This document shows positions 45,997-53,598 of a DNA stretch of 64,000 nucleotides, piece after piece. How positions within the stretch are numbered: the stretch's first letter is position 1; the number at the start of each line of letters is the position of its first letter. Both the position numbers and the translations under genes were made by a program. The DNA comes from a virus: positions 18,024 to 82,023 of IMG/VR virus record IMGVR_UViG_3300048838_000628, one strand, 5' to 3'. A model generated the notes under the pieces. The model did not search any database, was not told the DNA's origin, and worked only from the letters and a program-made list of their open reading frames with translations.

Positions 45997-46643
45997 TAAA
46001 TACCGTAGCCCTTCCATTCGCTCAGTAGTTTTGTGCCTTTTGATAAATTACACCTTGGACACGATAATGCCAAATTATCTGGCCAATTTGAACCACCACG
46101 CGATAATGGTATAATATGATCTATGTGGAAGGTATCTTTTAATTTTTCATCACAATAAGCACAAATACCATTTTGTTTTAAATATAAAGTCTCTATGTCG
46201 TTTTTATTATATCGTCCATCAGCATTTCTAATTCTTGCGCGCCTGTTAACATGATAAGCTCTACAAGATTCTGGATTATTTTGACGCCAGATTTTGTTTT
46301 GAAGGCTATATAAAAACTTATTATTATGATAATTGGATTTTTTACGCGCTCGCTCTTTTAAAAGAAATTTAGGATTATTTTTTCTATATTCTCTAAATTT
46401 CTTTAAAATTTCTTCTTTATTATTTTCATATTTTTCTTTTCTTCTTTGCGCCAACTCAACAGCGTTTTCTTCTCTATATTGGCGAGCGTATTCAATCCAT
46501 TTTTCATTATATTTTTTATAAGTTTCTCTTTGCATTTTGCTTTGACATTTTTTACATCTAGGCTGTAAACGACCTTTTGTATGTAAATTAAAATATTCTC
46601 TAGTTGCCGGAAACTCTTGGCCGCATAAAGTACATTTCTTCAT
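45996..46643 (-). CDS. HNH homing endonuclease (portal-upstream copy)
   Basis: A 215-residue protein with the same layout as the copy downstream of portal: CTLCGQEFPATREYF and CKKCQSKM zinc fingers, a long Lys/Asn/Tyr-rich linker, RRARIRNADGRY, then HNH motif ICAYCDEKL, FHIDHIIPLSRGG and LSCPRCNLSKG. It overlaps the TerL stop (ATGA) and the portal start (TAATG), so insertion preserved coupling on both sides. Confidence 0.9.
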   Translation of the reverse strand: MKKCTLCGQEFPATREYFNLHTKGRLQPRCKKCQSKMQRETYKKYNEKWIEYARQYREENAVELAQRRKEKYENNKEEILKKFREYRKNNPKFLLKERARKKSNYHNNKFLYSLQNKIWRQNNPESCRAYHVNRRARIRNADGRYNKNDIETLYLKQNGICAYCDEKLKDTFHIDHIIPLSRGGSNWPDNLALSCPRCNLSKGTKLLSEWKGYGI

Positions 46644-48859
46644 GTTATCACCGGGATTTTGGTTCCAAATACACCAGTTAGTTCATGTATCGCTTCGTTG
46701 GCAATCGCAAATGCGATTACAATATCATCATTATAACCTTTTGTGCCAGCATACCTGGTTTTACCGCTAGGGGTAACGTCAATAGTAAACGCCTGTAATT
46801 GTCTAATTAGCTCTGGATCGCGTAAAGCAAATATCTTCTTTTTCTCAAATTTTAATGCAAGGTTTTGAATAATACGCGCTTTACTAGAGTTAGACGTAAC
46901 AAATGGTTGAACAGGCATTCCTTTTTGAACTCGCATAACTTCAATAACTGGATCACCAGCAGAGTTTTCTTCTGCTAGAATACTAATTGGTTTCCATTTG
47001 TTGTAGAACTTTTCTATCTCGTCAATAATTTCAAGATAGCTAAGTTTATTAACGACCATCATATCAATCATATTACCGGTCATAACATCTAAACAAACTA
47101 CTACCGTAAAGTCGTTCTTTCTAGCAAAATCAATACCAAAAACATAATCGCCGCTGTCAACCATGTCGTCACTAGGATAAGGGAGGATGCAAACATCGTT
47201 AATATTTTTAAATACCTCGCCAGTGTTGATGAGGAATTCGGCATTATATTCTTGTTCGAATACTCTCGCTGGCATTGAAATTCTAGCATTATTATACTCA
47301 TTAATGTCAAAGAAAGGTGAAATAATGCTTGGGAAGCGCCATGAGCGCATTTCATCGTTATCTGGCTTTTGACCAGCTAAAAATAGCTCGTAGATGTAAT
47401 TTCTACCATTAGGAGTGGTTAAGAAATAGGCTCTACCGCGTCTGTCAGCTAAAGTAGGACGAATATCGCTTTCCCATGAGTCGCCTGATTTGTAATAAGC
47501 AGCCTCGTCAAGAATAGCGAAATCATAGCTTCTACCACGAACAGCTTTGCTGTTTTCAGCTGACCAGAACTGTAATTCACCACCATTGTGCAGAATTATC
47601 AGTTTCTCTTGGATATTCGTGTATTTACTAAGCGGCTGTAGGGCTTCATACATTTCACGAAACACATGGTTGTACATACTATGGGTTGGTGAGAACCAAG
47701 CAGCCTTGCCAGCATCACGAATAATCGTGCGATAAGCGCATAACTTTCCTAGCTCTGTATTGTGTGTGGGGATTAAAGTCTCTCCACAGAGATACATATG
47801 GGATGGCGAATCTACGGAAATACAGCGCGTAGGCACGGTTTCAGTAGGTTCTATAGAGATTATAGTGATGTTTTTATCGGTTAATTTCTGTTTCTCTAGC
47901 TTTCTAGAGATACGAAAAACCGGCAGAGAAGTGTTAAAACCTAATCTATAGTTCTTTCCAGTACGTTTAACCTTGCCATTTGGCAAACGATAGCGTGCTG
48001 AAACCTTAGAAACGCCAAACTGGACACCTAAGCTGCGTAATAGATAAGAATACTGTTTATAAAGCCGATTAGATGTTGTTGAAAGCTCAACAGCTTTACA
48101 AGCGCTACCATCTGTGTCACATAGACCTTGTAATAAGGCAAGTCTTTGTTCTATAGAGCCATCTAAATAGATTTTGGGAATGTACTTGCGTTTAATTTTA
48201 TTCTTACGGTAATTGCCAAATTCTTTTGATGTATGCTCTAGAATTCGATAATCATAAGGACTTGTTTTCTTTTGTAAAGTGATTCCTATCTGCAAAAAAT
48301 TTTGGGTAACAGTATTTATATCTTGATCCCCTATGGTAAAGTAATTAGTTCCTACTGTTCCGTCACCAATGTGATAACCCATTAGATAAGGGTTAAGTAA
48401 AAGGTCTTTCTCTGGTAGATTTAGCGGCCTTGCTGGAACAATAGAGAGTCGTTCTGTAGACAAAAACAACTCTTTTGTTGTAAAAATTTTACCGTTAACT
48501 ACCCACTTGTGATCTTCTCCAGCTGTAATACTTTCGCCAGTAGAAAAAGTAAGTTTGTAGCAAGGATTATGAAAAATCTCTGAAACAAAAGTGATTTTAG
48601 TTGGTTGACCTAATTCGTTAAAAACATATTCACCTACAGATAATTTGCCCATTGTAGACCAATATGTTTTTCCGGTAGAAAACTTATAGCAAAGTATCTT
48701 AGTGTTTACATCAAGGTCTTTGCCAAAGCGTCTTCCGGCAATAACTACTTGAAAGCGTTTCTCGTCTAAGTAGGGTAAAAGTTGCGCAGCATGTGGCGTA
48801 TTAAGATTTAACCCACTAGATTTTTTAATAGACGAACTTAATTTTTGTATTTTAACCAT
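46640..48859 (-). CDS. terL: Terminase large subunit precursor containing an intein
   Basis: The 739-residue precursor should yield a 419-residue TerL after splicing. Exteins: AGRRFGK (residues 41-47) joined to TELGK after residue 367 gives a complete Walker A. Walker B is FAILDEAAY near 447-455, and the nuclease domain has GIDFARKNDFTVVV, LAEENSAGD and YNDDIVIAF acidic motifs. It packages DNA through the portal and cuts concatemers. The intein lies at residues 48-367. Activity of the unspliced protein is impossible because the P-loop is split. Overlaps TerS by 8 nt. Confidence 0.93.
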   Translation of the reverse strand: MVKIQKLSSSIKKSSGLNLNTPHAAQLLPYLDEKRFQVVIAGRRFGKDLDVNTKILCYKFSTGKTYWSTMGKLSVGEYVFNELGQPTKITFVSEIFHNPCYKLTFSTGESITAGEDHKWVVNGKIFTTKELFLSTERLSIVPARPLNLPEKDLLLNPYLMGYHIGDGTVGTNYFTIGDQDINTVTQNFLQIGITLQKKTSPYDYRILEHTSKEFGNYRKNKIKRKYIPKIYLDGSIEQRLALLQGLCDTDGSACKAVELSTTSNRLYKQYSYLLRSLGVQFGVSKVSARYRLPNGKVKRTGKNYRLGFNTSLPVFRISRKLEKQKLTDKNITIISIEPTETVPTRCISVDSPSHMYLCGETLIPTHNTELGKLCAYRTIIRDAGKAAWFSPTHSMYNHVFREMYEALQPLSKYTNIQEKLIILHNGGELQFWSAENSKAVRGRSYDFAILDEAAYYKSGDSWESDIRPTLADRRGRAYFLTTPNGRNYIYELFLAGQKPDNDEMRSWRFPSIISPFFDINEYNNARISMPARVFEQEYNAEFLINTGEVFKNINDVCILPYPSDDMVDSGDYVFGIDFARKNDFTVVVCLDVMTGNMIDMMVVNKLSYLEIIDEIEKFYNKWKPISILAEENSAGDPVIEVMRVQKGMPVQPFVTSNSSKARIIQNLALKFEKKKIFALRDPELIRQLQAFTIDVTPSGKTRYAGTKGYNDDIVIAFAIANEAIHELTGVFGTKIPVIT
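47759..48718 (-). mobile_element. Class 3-like intein with LAGLIDADG endonuclease in the TerL Walker A motif
   Basis: A 320-residue intein starting at Asp48 and ending at Asn367 (PTHN followed by Thr368). Block A is DLDVNTKILCYKF, block B ITAGEDHKWVV with Trp119 after the His, block F RCISVDSPSHMYLCG with Cys346, and block G IPTHNT. The absence of a nucleophile at position 1, with Trp in block B, Cys in block F and Thr as first C-extein residue, is the WCT triad of class 3 inteins. LAGLIDADG motifs are LMGYHIGDG (near 159) and LLQGLCDTDG (near 243). Confidence 0.88.
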
Positions 48860-49478
48860 TTTGTCTCTTACGAATAATTTCTTGAATCTGTTCTTCTATC
48901 TCGGATTCGCTTGGTAGCTTTGGCTCATTCCATGTTAAAGCGAATGTGTTGTCAGAGTCGTCAGCGTTTTCATCAGTGATAATCGTTGGTAGATTTAATT
49001 GCCTACGAGCAAATACGTCAAGTTTCTCTCTAGCAACCACCATCTTTTCAAAAGCATAGATAACACCTTTAGGAGAATATGTGCGTTTATTCGCCTTTGC
49101 CAAAGAGATTTCTTCGTTCATTTGGACATCTAAAGCATCTAGTTGTTTTCTCCATACGTTTACTGCTTTATGATAATCTTTTAGAGAATCTAACTTAAAT
49201 GTCTCTTTGATTACTCTTAGCTCTCTATCACGTGAATCTCTTTCTTCAGAGACTTTGTATAAGTGATAAGCTTCAGCTCTACCAGTCCAATCCCATACAT
49301 GAAAAGCTTCATACCAGAATTTAGGTGGACGAACAGCTTTAACTAAACCTTGAGAGTCTAAATAACGCTTATAAGCATTTTTTAACGTTCTTTCTTTTTC
49401 GTTAAGTTCAAGAAAGTAGTATGTAAAGTATTTAAACGCTTTAGTAGGTTCTCCTTCTTGTTGATCCCATGGTCTCAT
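48852..49478 (-). CDS. terS: Terminase small subunit
   Basis: A 208-residue protein directly upstream of TerL. FHVWDWTGRAEAYHLYK (near residue 64) is the W-x-W-x2-RA-x-A motif of the phBC6A51-type small terminases. It is followed by charged helices and an acidic C-terminal tail. It recognises phage DNA and recruits TerL. GAGGG precedes the ATG. Confidence 0.8.
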   Translation of the reverse strand: MRPWDQQEGEPTKAFKYFTYYFLELNEKERTLKNAYKRYLDSQGLVKAVRPPKFWYEAFHVWDWTGRAEAYHLYKVSEERDSRDRELRVIKETFKLDSLKDYHKAVNVWRKQLDALDVQMNEEISLAKANKRTYSPKGVIYAFEKMVVAREKLDVFARRQLNLPTIITDENADDSDNTFALTWNEPKLPSESEIEEQIQEIIRKRQNG

Positions 49479-49581
49479 AATTCCCTCTTTCTATCTAACT
49501 TAATATTAACATATGCTGTCAATAGTATTTTACGTTTTTTAGTGCTTTTCTAGCTCTTTTTACTCTCTTTCTCATGAAACT

Positions 49582-49848
49582 CTAATCTAACTTACTTATT
49601 AAAAATTTACTAATAAAGTTAAGTATTTTACGAATATGCCATTTAGGTAAAGAAAATTCATTTGCTAACATATTTTCTATAGTTTCATAATCATAACCAC
49701 AAATAGCTAAATGATAATCTCTTTTATATATTTCTTTTTGCCTATTTGTTAAAGAGCTATATTTGCTATAATATTGGTTATTATATTTATTATATTTGTA
49801 TTTCTTATATATATTACTAAATGCTATATCTTCAGTTACTCTATTCAT
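49582..49848 (-). CDS. Small putative DNA-binding protein, first gene of the late operon
   Basis: An 88-residue protein from ATG 49848 with AAGGAG upstream; an upstream in-frame start at 49905 would precede the promoter -10. YSSLTNRQKEIYKRDYHLAI followed by YETIENMLANEFSLPKWHIR is compatible with a sigma-like or terminase-like helix-turn-helix. It is very AT-rich. Could be a late-gene regulator; not established. Confidence 0.55.
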   Translation of the reverse strand: MNRVTEDIAFSNIYKKYKYNKYNNQYYSKYSSLTNRQKEIYKRDYHLAICGYDYETIENMLANEFSLPKWHIRKILNFISKFLISKLD

Positions 49849-49876
49849 AATAATCTCCTTATAATGATTAGACATA

Positions 49877-49905
49877 ATGATATAATATAATCTTACTAAT
49901 GTCAA
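49877..49905 (-). promoter_or_regulatory. Late-operon promoter
   Basis: Minus strand: TTGACA (49900-49905), a 17-nt spacer, TATCAT (49877-49882), about 30 nt before the first late start codon. This is the only good promoter seen for the 35-kb structural operon. Confidence 0.75.
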
Positions 49906-49906
49906 T

Positions 49907-49971
49907 TGCTAAAACGTAAAGTAACTGCTAAAGACTCTATTATTTGCTAAAGACTCTATATAACGTAAAGT
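49907..49971. repeat. Iterated 19-bp motif array next to the late promoter
   Basis: TGCTAAA occurs at 49907, 49926 and 49945, exactly 19 bp apart; the last two copies extend to TGCTAAAGACTCTAT. A second motif, ACGTAAAGT, flanks the array at 49914-49922 and 49963-49971. The first copy touches the -35 box. The regular phasing suggests co-operative protein binding, as an operator/activator site or an iteron-type origin. Confidence 0.7.
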
Positions 49972-50199
49972 ATTATATATACTAAACTATATAGTATAGA
50001 AAGTTATATGCAAGATTCTTAACCATGGTTAACTTTTATGAGAGCAAAAACATTTAGATTCCATTCGTGAATCAACTAAAAGGTACCTGGAGTCGCGAAT
50101 CGCATTTTTTGACGATGTACGCTCAAAACACGCTACAATGGCGCTGTTTCGCACGATTCGCGCATTGTGGCATGATGACACGACTCACGCTCAAATCGC

Positions 50200-50227
50200 T
50201 TGACTCTGCCTTGTATGGTGCTATGCT
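50200..50227 (+). promoter_or_regulatory. Promoter candidate for the 182-residue early gene
   Basis: TTGACT at 50200-50205, 16-nt spacer, TATGCT at 50222-50227, about 90 nt before ATG 50315. An upstream alternative is TTGACG/TACAAT at 50109-50139. Confidence 0.5.
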
Positions 50228-50314
50228 AAGGTTATCGATTAAGCGACTCGTAGTCTTAACGCACATACGCGTAAGCGAGTCGATACCGCGCATAATGCGC
50301 AGGAGTCCAGCACC

Positions 50315-50863
50315 ATGACTAAGCAGACGTTGAACCTGACAGATGCCCGCACAATCAAGCATGACCGTCCCTATAGCAATCTCGACACGAGTCTTAACGC
50401 TCGCATGTACGCGCTAGCGAGTCTTATCGCGGGCGATGCGCAGTACGCACCCACGGTAAAGACTCTCCGCCAGTTGGGGAATGTTCGCCCTGAGGATGGT
50501 CACACGTTACGCGCATGGTTTGTTCCCGTGTGGTCAGCCTGCGAGAAGCACTTGGCCAGCACAACCGTGACCATGGCAGCAGTTCGCGCTATTAACGCGC
50601 TATGCGTGAAAGCACAAGCTGCCGAAGAACTGTGGCAGGATGAGCAACGCGCTATGCGTAAGGCGCAGCGCACACAGGTTAAAGCTAAGCCTGCCAGCAA
50701 GAACAGCAAACAGGCCAAGGCTTATAATGCGCAGGTAAGCACGCAGATCAAGCCCGCAGGAAAGACTAGCGGCATGGTGACGGTTACGCTAGAAATGACC
50801 GTCGAACAATACGCGCTAATAGCGCCCATGCTGGCAGCCATGAGCGTTACGCCCAAGGCGTAA
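50315..50863 (+). CDS. Hypothetical protein, GC-rich early region
   Basis: A 182-residue Ala-rich protein with CAGGAG upstream of the ATG. The first 90 residues are helical (YALASLIAGDAQYAPTVKTL), the middle is Lys/Ala/Gln-rich and possibly disordered (KAKPASKNSKQAKAY), and the end is strand-helix (GMVTVTLEMTVEQYALIAPM). Codon use is GC-rich, unlike the AT-rich replication genes. Flanked by its own promoter and terminator, so probably strongly and early expressed. Function unknown. Confidence 0.65.
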   Translation: MTKQTLNLTDARTIKHDRPYSNLDTSLNARMYALASLIAGDAQYAPTVKTLRQLGNVRPEDGHTLRAWFVPVWSACEKHLASTTVTMAAVRAINALCVKAQAAEELWQDEQRAMRKAQRTQVKAKPASKNSKQAKAYNAQVSTQIKPAGKTSGMVTVTLEMTVEQYALIAPMLAAMSVTPKA

Positions 50864-50965
50864 GCAACACTCAACTAAGCTAAATTAAACGACAGTTCAA
50901 GCATCAGCATCCCAACGCTACAGGCAACACAGGCACAGGCTTAACGTAAGCAGTTTGAACCTAAA

Positions 50966-51003
50966 GGCACCTCGGAATCGCTGATTTCGGGGTGCTTTTT
51001 ATT
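50966..51003 (+). terminator. Rho-independent terminator
   Basis: GCACCTCGGAA and TTTCGGGGTGC pair around a short loop, followed by TTTTTATTT. It ends the transcript of the 182-residue gene. Confidence 0.88.
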
Positions 51004-51047
51004 TCCCGACGCAGCGTGTATGTACACGCACATGTAAAGGACGCAAG

Positions 51048-51152
51048 ATGGACACGATCATCAGCTGGATAGTCGGCATGACAGCGGTATTGTGGTTCGT
51101 GTGGTACGTGTTTGTGGGCATGTGGCCTGTGTACTACACGGTCACGTTCTAA
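51048..51152 (+). CDS. 34-residue membrane peptide
   Basis: ATG 51048 has AAAGGA upstream. The peptide is Trp/Val-rich and hydrophobic almost throughout (WIVGMTAVLWFVWYVFVG). A GCGTGTA/TACACGC inverted repeat (51014-51029) lies just before it. It stands alone between two hairpins, so it may be an independently expressed single-span peptide. Function unknown. Confidence 0.5.
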   Translation: MDTIISWIVGMTAVLWFVWYVFVGMWPVYYTVTF

Positions 51153-51162
51153 GCCTAGTACA

Positions 51163-51216
51163 GCGCCACTAAGGACTGATACTCTTTGGTGGCGCGATAC
51201 TGTGCATAGGGCACAG
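51163..51216 (+). other. Tandem hairpins between the membrane peptide and the 221-residue gene
   Basis: A stem of GCGCCAC with GTGGCGC (51163-51195) is followed at once by CTGTGC/GCACAG (51200-51216). Neither has a long U run. They could be the 3' end of the peptide mRNA or structured leader for the following gene. Confidence 0.5.
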
Positions 51217-51239
51217 GATAGTCAATAAGGAGCAATATC

Positions 51240-51905
51240 ATGTACGTAGCTATGTATAACAGCCAGTCCATACTAAAGGGTTCTTTCGTAGTACCCGCAC
51301 AAGATGAGCAAGCAGCAAAGAACCTTGTCGAGATCGTTCACGCCCTTTACACGGACATGTACGCAAGGTACATGAGCGAGATCGAAGACGCATGGCAAAA
51401 CGATGACCCTTATGCGCTTGAAAACATCGAAGACCGCTATAACCCGCCGGTATTTATCGCGCTCGTGAACGAGCTTACAGGCGATGCAAAGCCCGTGTGG
51501 TGTAATTGTCGCATCGAGTTCAAGCAGGGTGAGCGCGAAGGCGCGTTAGTAGTGCCTGAAACGCTAGGCTTGAATTTACAAACAGCCGTCGAAGACGGTG
51601 ATCTCAAGATGGAACGCTTTACGCTTGAACGCGTACCTGCGCCACGTTGGGTAAAGTTCGGCTGCGATGAGTATCCTGCTACCCCCGACGATTGTGAATA
51701 TATGTTCGCAGGTGAAGAATACGTGACAGTCCGCAACGGTACGCTACGTTACGTTCACATAGACATGGCCGCGCTACAGGAGATAGCGACTAGGCTTTAT
51801 AAAACACCAGACGGCAGATATCTGAAGATTTGGCGCGGTAACGCAGAAACGCCTAGCAGTATTAAGTTTGTGAGCGAAGGGTACATCAACAACAAAACCA
51901 AGTAA
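51240..51905 (+). CDS. Hypothetical protein, GC-rich early region
   Basis: A 221-residue acidic protein with AAGGAG upstream. N-terminal strand-helix (VPAQDEQAAKNLVEIVHALY); WCNCRIEFKQGE in the middle; C-terminal TPDGRYLKIWRGN. No family recognised. Followed by its own terminator. Host-like codon use suggests strong expression. Confidence 0.65.
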   Translation: MYVAMYNSQSILKGSFVVPAQDEQAAKNLVEIVHALYTDMYARYMSEIEDAWQNDDPYALENIEDRYNPPVFIALVNELTGDAKPVWCNCRIEFKQGEREGALVVPETLGLNLQTAVEDGDLKMERFTLERVPAPRWVKFGCDEYPATPDDCEYMFAGEEYVTVRNGTLRYVHIDMAALQEIATRLYKTPDGRYLKIWRGNAETPSSIKFVSEGYINNKTK

Positions 51906-51926
51906 CGATTTAATCCACCACAACCT

Positions 51927-51971
51927 AAGGGCTAGTGTTCGTACTACGGTGCGGGCATTAGCCCTTTTTTA
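51927..51971 (+). terminator. Rho-independent terminator
   Basis: AAGGGCTA pairs with TAGCCCTT around a ~24-nt loop, followed by a T6 run. It ends the 221-residue gene's transcript. Confidence 0.82.
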
Positions 51972-52004
51972 TTTCTCTATCCACGAGTAAAAGGACGGCA
52001 AATC

Positions 52005-52220
52005 ATGTTCGCACTAGAATTCGTCAGCATAATCGCATACGGGATATTCGGCATATATCCCAACTTCGCAATTGTGGATGATATATTCTACGCGGGTTGG
52101 GAAGATGGTGAAATTGAGAACTATCTAATTTACTTTCCCGAAACCCACTCACTAGGCTATTACACGCTCACTGGCGATCTTCTCGATCTGGTGGATTATA
52201 TTCGACTTGAGCAAGAATAA
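52005..52220 (+). CDS. Small acidic hypothetical protein
   Basis: A 71-residue, Tyr/Ile/Asp-rich, strongly acidic protein with AAAAGGACGG upstream. An acidic small early protein can be a nucleic-acid mimic, but there is no specific evidence. A promoter for the next gene begins seven bases after its stop. Confidence 0.55.
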   Translation: MFALEFVSIIAYGIFGIYPNFAIVDDIFYAGWEDGEIENYLIYFPETHSLGYYTLTGDLLDLVDYIRLEQE

Positions 52221-52227
52221 TAGCTGT

Positions 52228-52257
52228 TTGACCGAAAGCCCTGAACTGTGGGATAAT
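52228..52257 (+). promoter_or_regulatory. Promoter for the 68-residue gene
   Basis: TTGACC at 52228-52233, 18-nt spacer ending CTGTGG, GATAAT at 52252-52257. Same design as the promoter at 52538. Confidence 0.75.
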
Positions 52258-52282
52258 AGAGTTTGGGGCAATCAGCACCCTG

Positions 52283-52297
52283 TCGTATATCTAGCAA
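52283..52297 (+). repeat. 15-bp leader repeat, copy 1
   Basis: TCGTATATCTAGCAA, identical to 52650-52664. Both copies lie in 5' leaders, 16-21 nt before a start codon. Confidence 0.8.
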
Positions 52298-52313
52298 ACC
52301 ACAAGGATCAAAT

Positions 52314-52520
52314 ATGACGCACCCTACGAAAATGACAAACGACCACCTAGAACTTCTCGTGAAAGAATTCGGGAAGCTGCTAGAAGAATTCCCGCAGTTT
52401 GCCACCATGAAATATAGCAACACTAAGACCTACAAAAAGCGCCATCTAGAACTTAGGGCCGAACTCAAGAAAAGAAAAATGGTCGGTCGTAAGAAAAAAC
52501 AGGCGCAGGGGGAAATATAA
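52314..52520 (+). CDS. Small basic hypothetical protein
   Basis: A 68-residue protein from ATG 52314 (AAGGAT upstream); the frame is open back to 52263, but that is only six bases from the -10 box. Helical, with a strongly basic C terminus (KKRKMVGRKKKQ), so nucleic-acid or membrane binding is possible. It has its own promoter. Confidence 0.6.
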   Translation: MTHPTKMTNDHLELLVKEFGKLLEEFPQFATMKYSNTKTYKKRHLELRAELKKRKMVGRKKKQAQGEI

Positions 52521-52537
52521 GATAAATATAAGTCGGT

Positions 52538-52567
52538 TGACAGCATCGACCGAACCGTGGGATAATG
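52538..52567 (+). promoter_or_regulatory. Promoter for the 289-residue gene
   Basis: TTGACA at 52538-52543, 18-nt spacer ending CGTGG, GATAAT at 52562-52567. The leader to ATG 52686 is about 110 nt and contains the 15-bp repeat. Confidence 0.78.
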
Positions 52568-52649
52568 GGATTGTCAGTCCGATCCAGCAGTAACAAGGAG
52601 AAAATATAAGCGATAAATATATAGGCCAAGTCATAACAAGCAATAACTC

Positions 52650-52664
52650 TCGTATATCTAGCAA
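52650..52664 (+). repeat. 15-bp leader repeat, copy 2
   Basis: TCGTATATCTAGCAA in the leader of the 289-residue gene, identical to the copy at 52283-52297. Confidence 0.8.
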
Positions 52665-52685
52665 GCAAAATCAGGAGTAATAAAA

Positions 52686-53555
52686 ATGGCTACCAATCGT
52701 CGTAATAACGAACTCGTGGATGGTAAGTTTGCCAGCATCGTCATGATTGACGGCAAGTTTTACTCGCCTAAGATTGGTCAAACCGTTGAGGCGGCTAAGA
52801 CCGTCCTGATTGACCGCCTGCGTTCGTTCTGTGGTAAAGGTGACTCGAATGGGTTGCCTTACCAGGCGGGTAACATCAGCAGCCCGCTTTACATGACTTG
52901 GGCAAATCCGGAAGCAAACAACAAGGTCGGCCTGATTATTTCGCACAACGTCGATAAGGCCGGTCGCAAGATTTACACGATCAGTGGTGACTATGCTCAC
53001 CTTAAGGCAATCTTGGATGTTCACGGCCAGACTCCTCTAGCGAACATCGCTAACGGTTTGTGGCAGCGGCTTCAGGCAATCCGTTTTGTCCCCGTTGAAG
53101 GCGAGACTTACAACGCCTTTGTTACGCTGACTCTCGATCAGCTGCACAAGATTAAGCCGGTGACGACGCCTATCGTTACCGCCGCTATGAAGGACGATCC
53201 GGAACCCGTTAATCCTAAGACGGGTAAAGTTGACAGCCGGACTAAGGCACACAAAGAATGGCAGACTCGTCAAGCTGTTCGTGCAGCACAGAACCTTGGC
53301 ATCACCACCACGGTTAAGGAAACGCTGCATCGTCCCGATATGCTCAACAGTACACCGGTTATTCTGCCGTCGCAGAAAGCTGCTGGACTCAAAGCACAGA
53401 TCGCTCCTCTGCCCGCCCCGACTACCAGCAAGACTTCGGGTTTGAGCAAGAAAGACGCTTTCGGTGACTGGACGGTTCTGCACAACGAAGAACTGATCGA
53501 CAGCAATATCACGTTTGCGGTTTGGTGGGAAGCTAACAAGGCGCTGTATAGCTAA
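52686..53555 (+). CDS. Hypothetical protein, strongly expressed early candidate
   Basis: A 289-residue protein with CAGGAG upstream, a strong promoter and a strong terminator of its own. Residues 15-165 are mixed alpha/beta (FASIVMIDGKFYSPKIGQT; KVGLIISHNVDKAGRKIYTI), then comes a Lys/Thr/Pro-rich linker and a C-terminal segment ending FAVWWEANKALYS. GC-rich, optimised-looking codons. It could be a ssDNA-binding or host-takeover protein, but no motif decides this. Confidence 0.65.
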   Translation: MATNRRNNELVDGKFASIVMIDGKFYSPKIGQTVEAAKTVLIDRLRSFCGKGDSNGLPYQAGNISSPLYMTWANPEANNKVGLIISHNVDKAGRKIYTISGDYAHLKAILDVHGQTPLANIANGLWQRLQAIRFVPVEGETYNAFVTLTLDQLHKIKPVTTPIVTAAMKDDPEPVNPKTGKVDSRTKAHKEWQTRQAVRAAQNLGITTTVKETLHRPDMLNSTPVILPSQKAAGLKAQIAPLPAPTTSKTSGLSKKDAFGDWTVLHNEELIDSNITFAVWWEANKALYS

Positions 53556-53568
53556 ACACCACACTCAC

Positions 53569-53598
53569 AGAGGGGGCGCAAGTCCCCTCTATTTTTTT
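53569..53598 (+). terminator. Rho-independent terminator
   Basis: AGAGGGG/CCCCTCT stem (53569-53590) followed by ATTTTTTT. It closes the GC-rich gene block. Confidence 0.93.

Larger units (their letters stand above)
49906..50314. promoter_or_regulatory. Divergent control region between late operon and GC-rich early genes
   Basis: No convincing gene. The left half is AT-rich with the 19-bp repeats; the right half is GC-rich. A 14-bp perfect palindrome TTAACCATGGTTAA is at 50019-50032. Plus-strand promoter candidates are TTGACG-N19-TACAAT (50109-50139) and TTGACT-N16-TATGCT (50200-50227). CGACTCG/CGAGTCG inverted repeats (50244-50250, 50276-50282) lie in the leader of the next gene. Confidence 0.6.

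Noticed and set aside
49900-49975. CRISPR-like array
   Set aside because: Only three short motifs with 12-bp gaps; far too small for repeats and spacers, and no cas genes are present.
50067-50318. Plus-strand 83-codon frame before the 182-residue gene
   Set aside because: It covers the promoter candidates and repeats, lacks a ribosome-binding site and has no protein-like pattern.
52263-52313. Upstream start for the 68-residue protein
   Set aside because: It begins six bases after the -10 box and lacks a ribosome-binding site; the leader repeat falls inside it.
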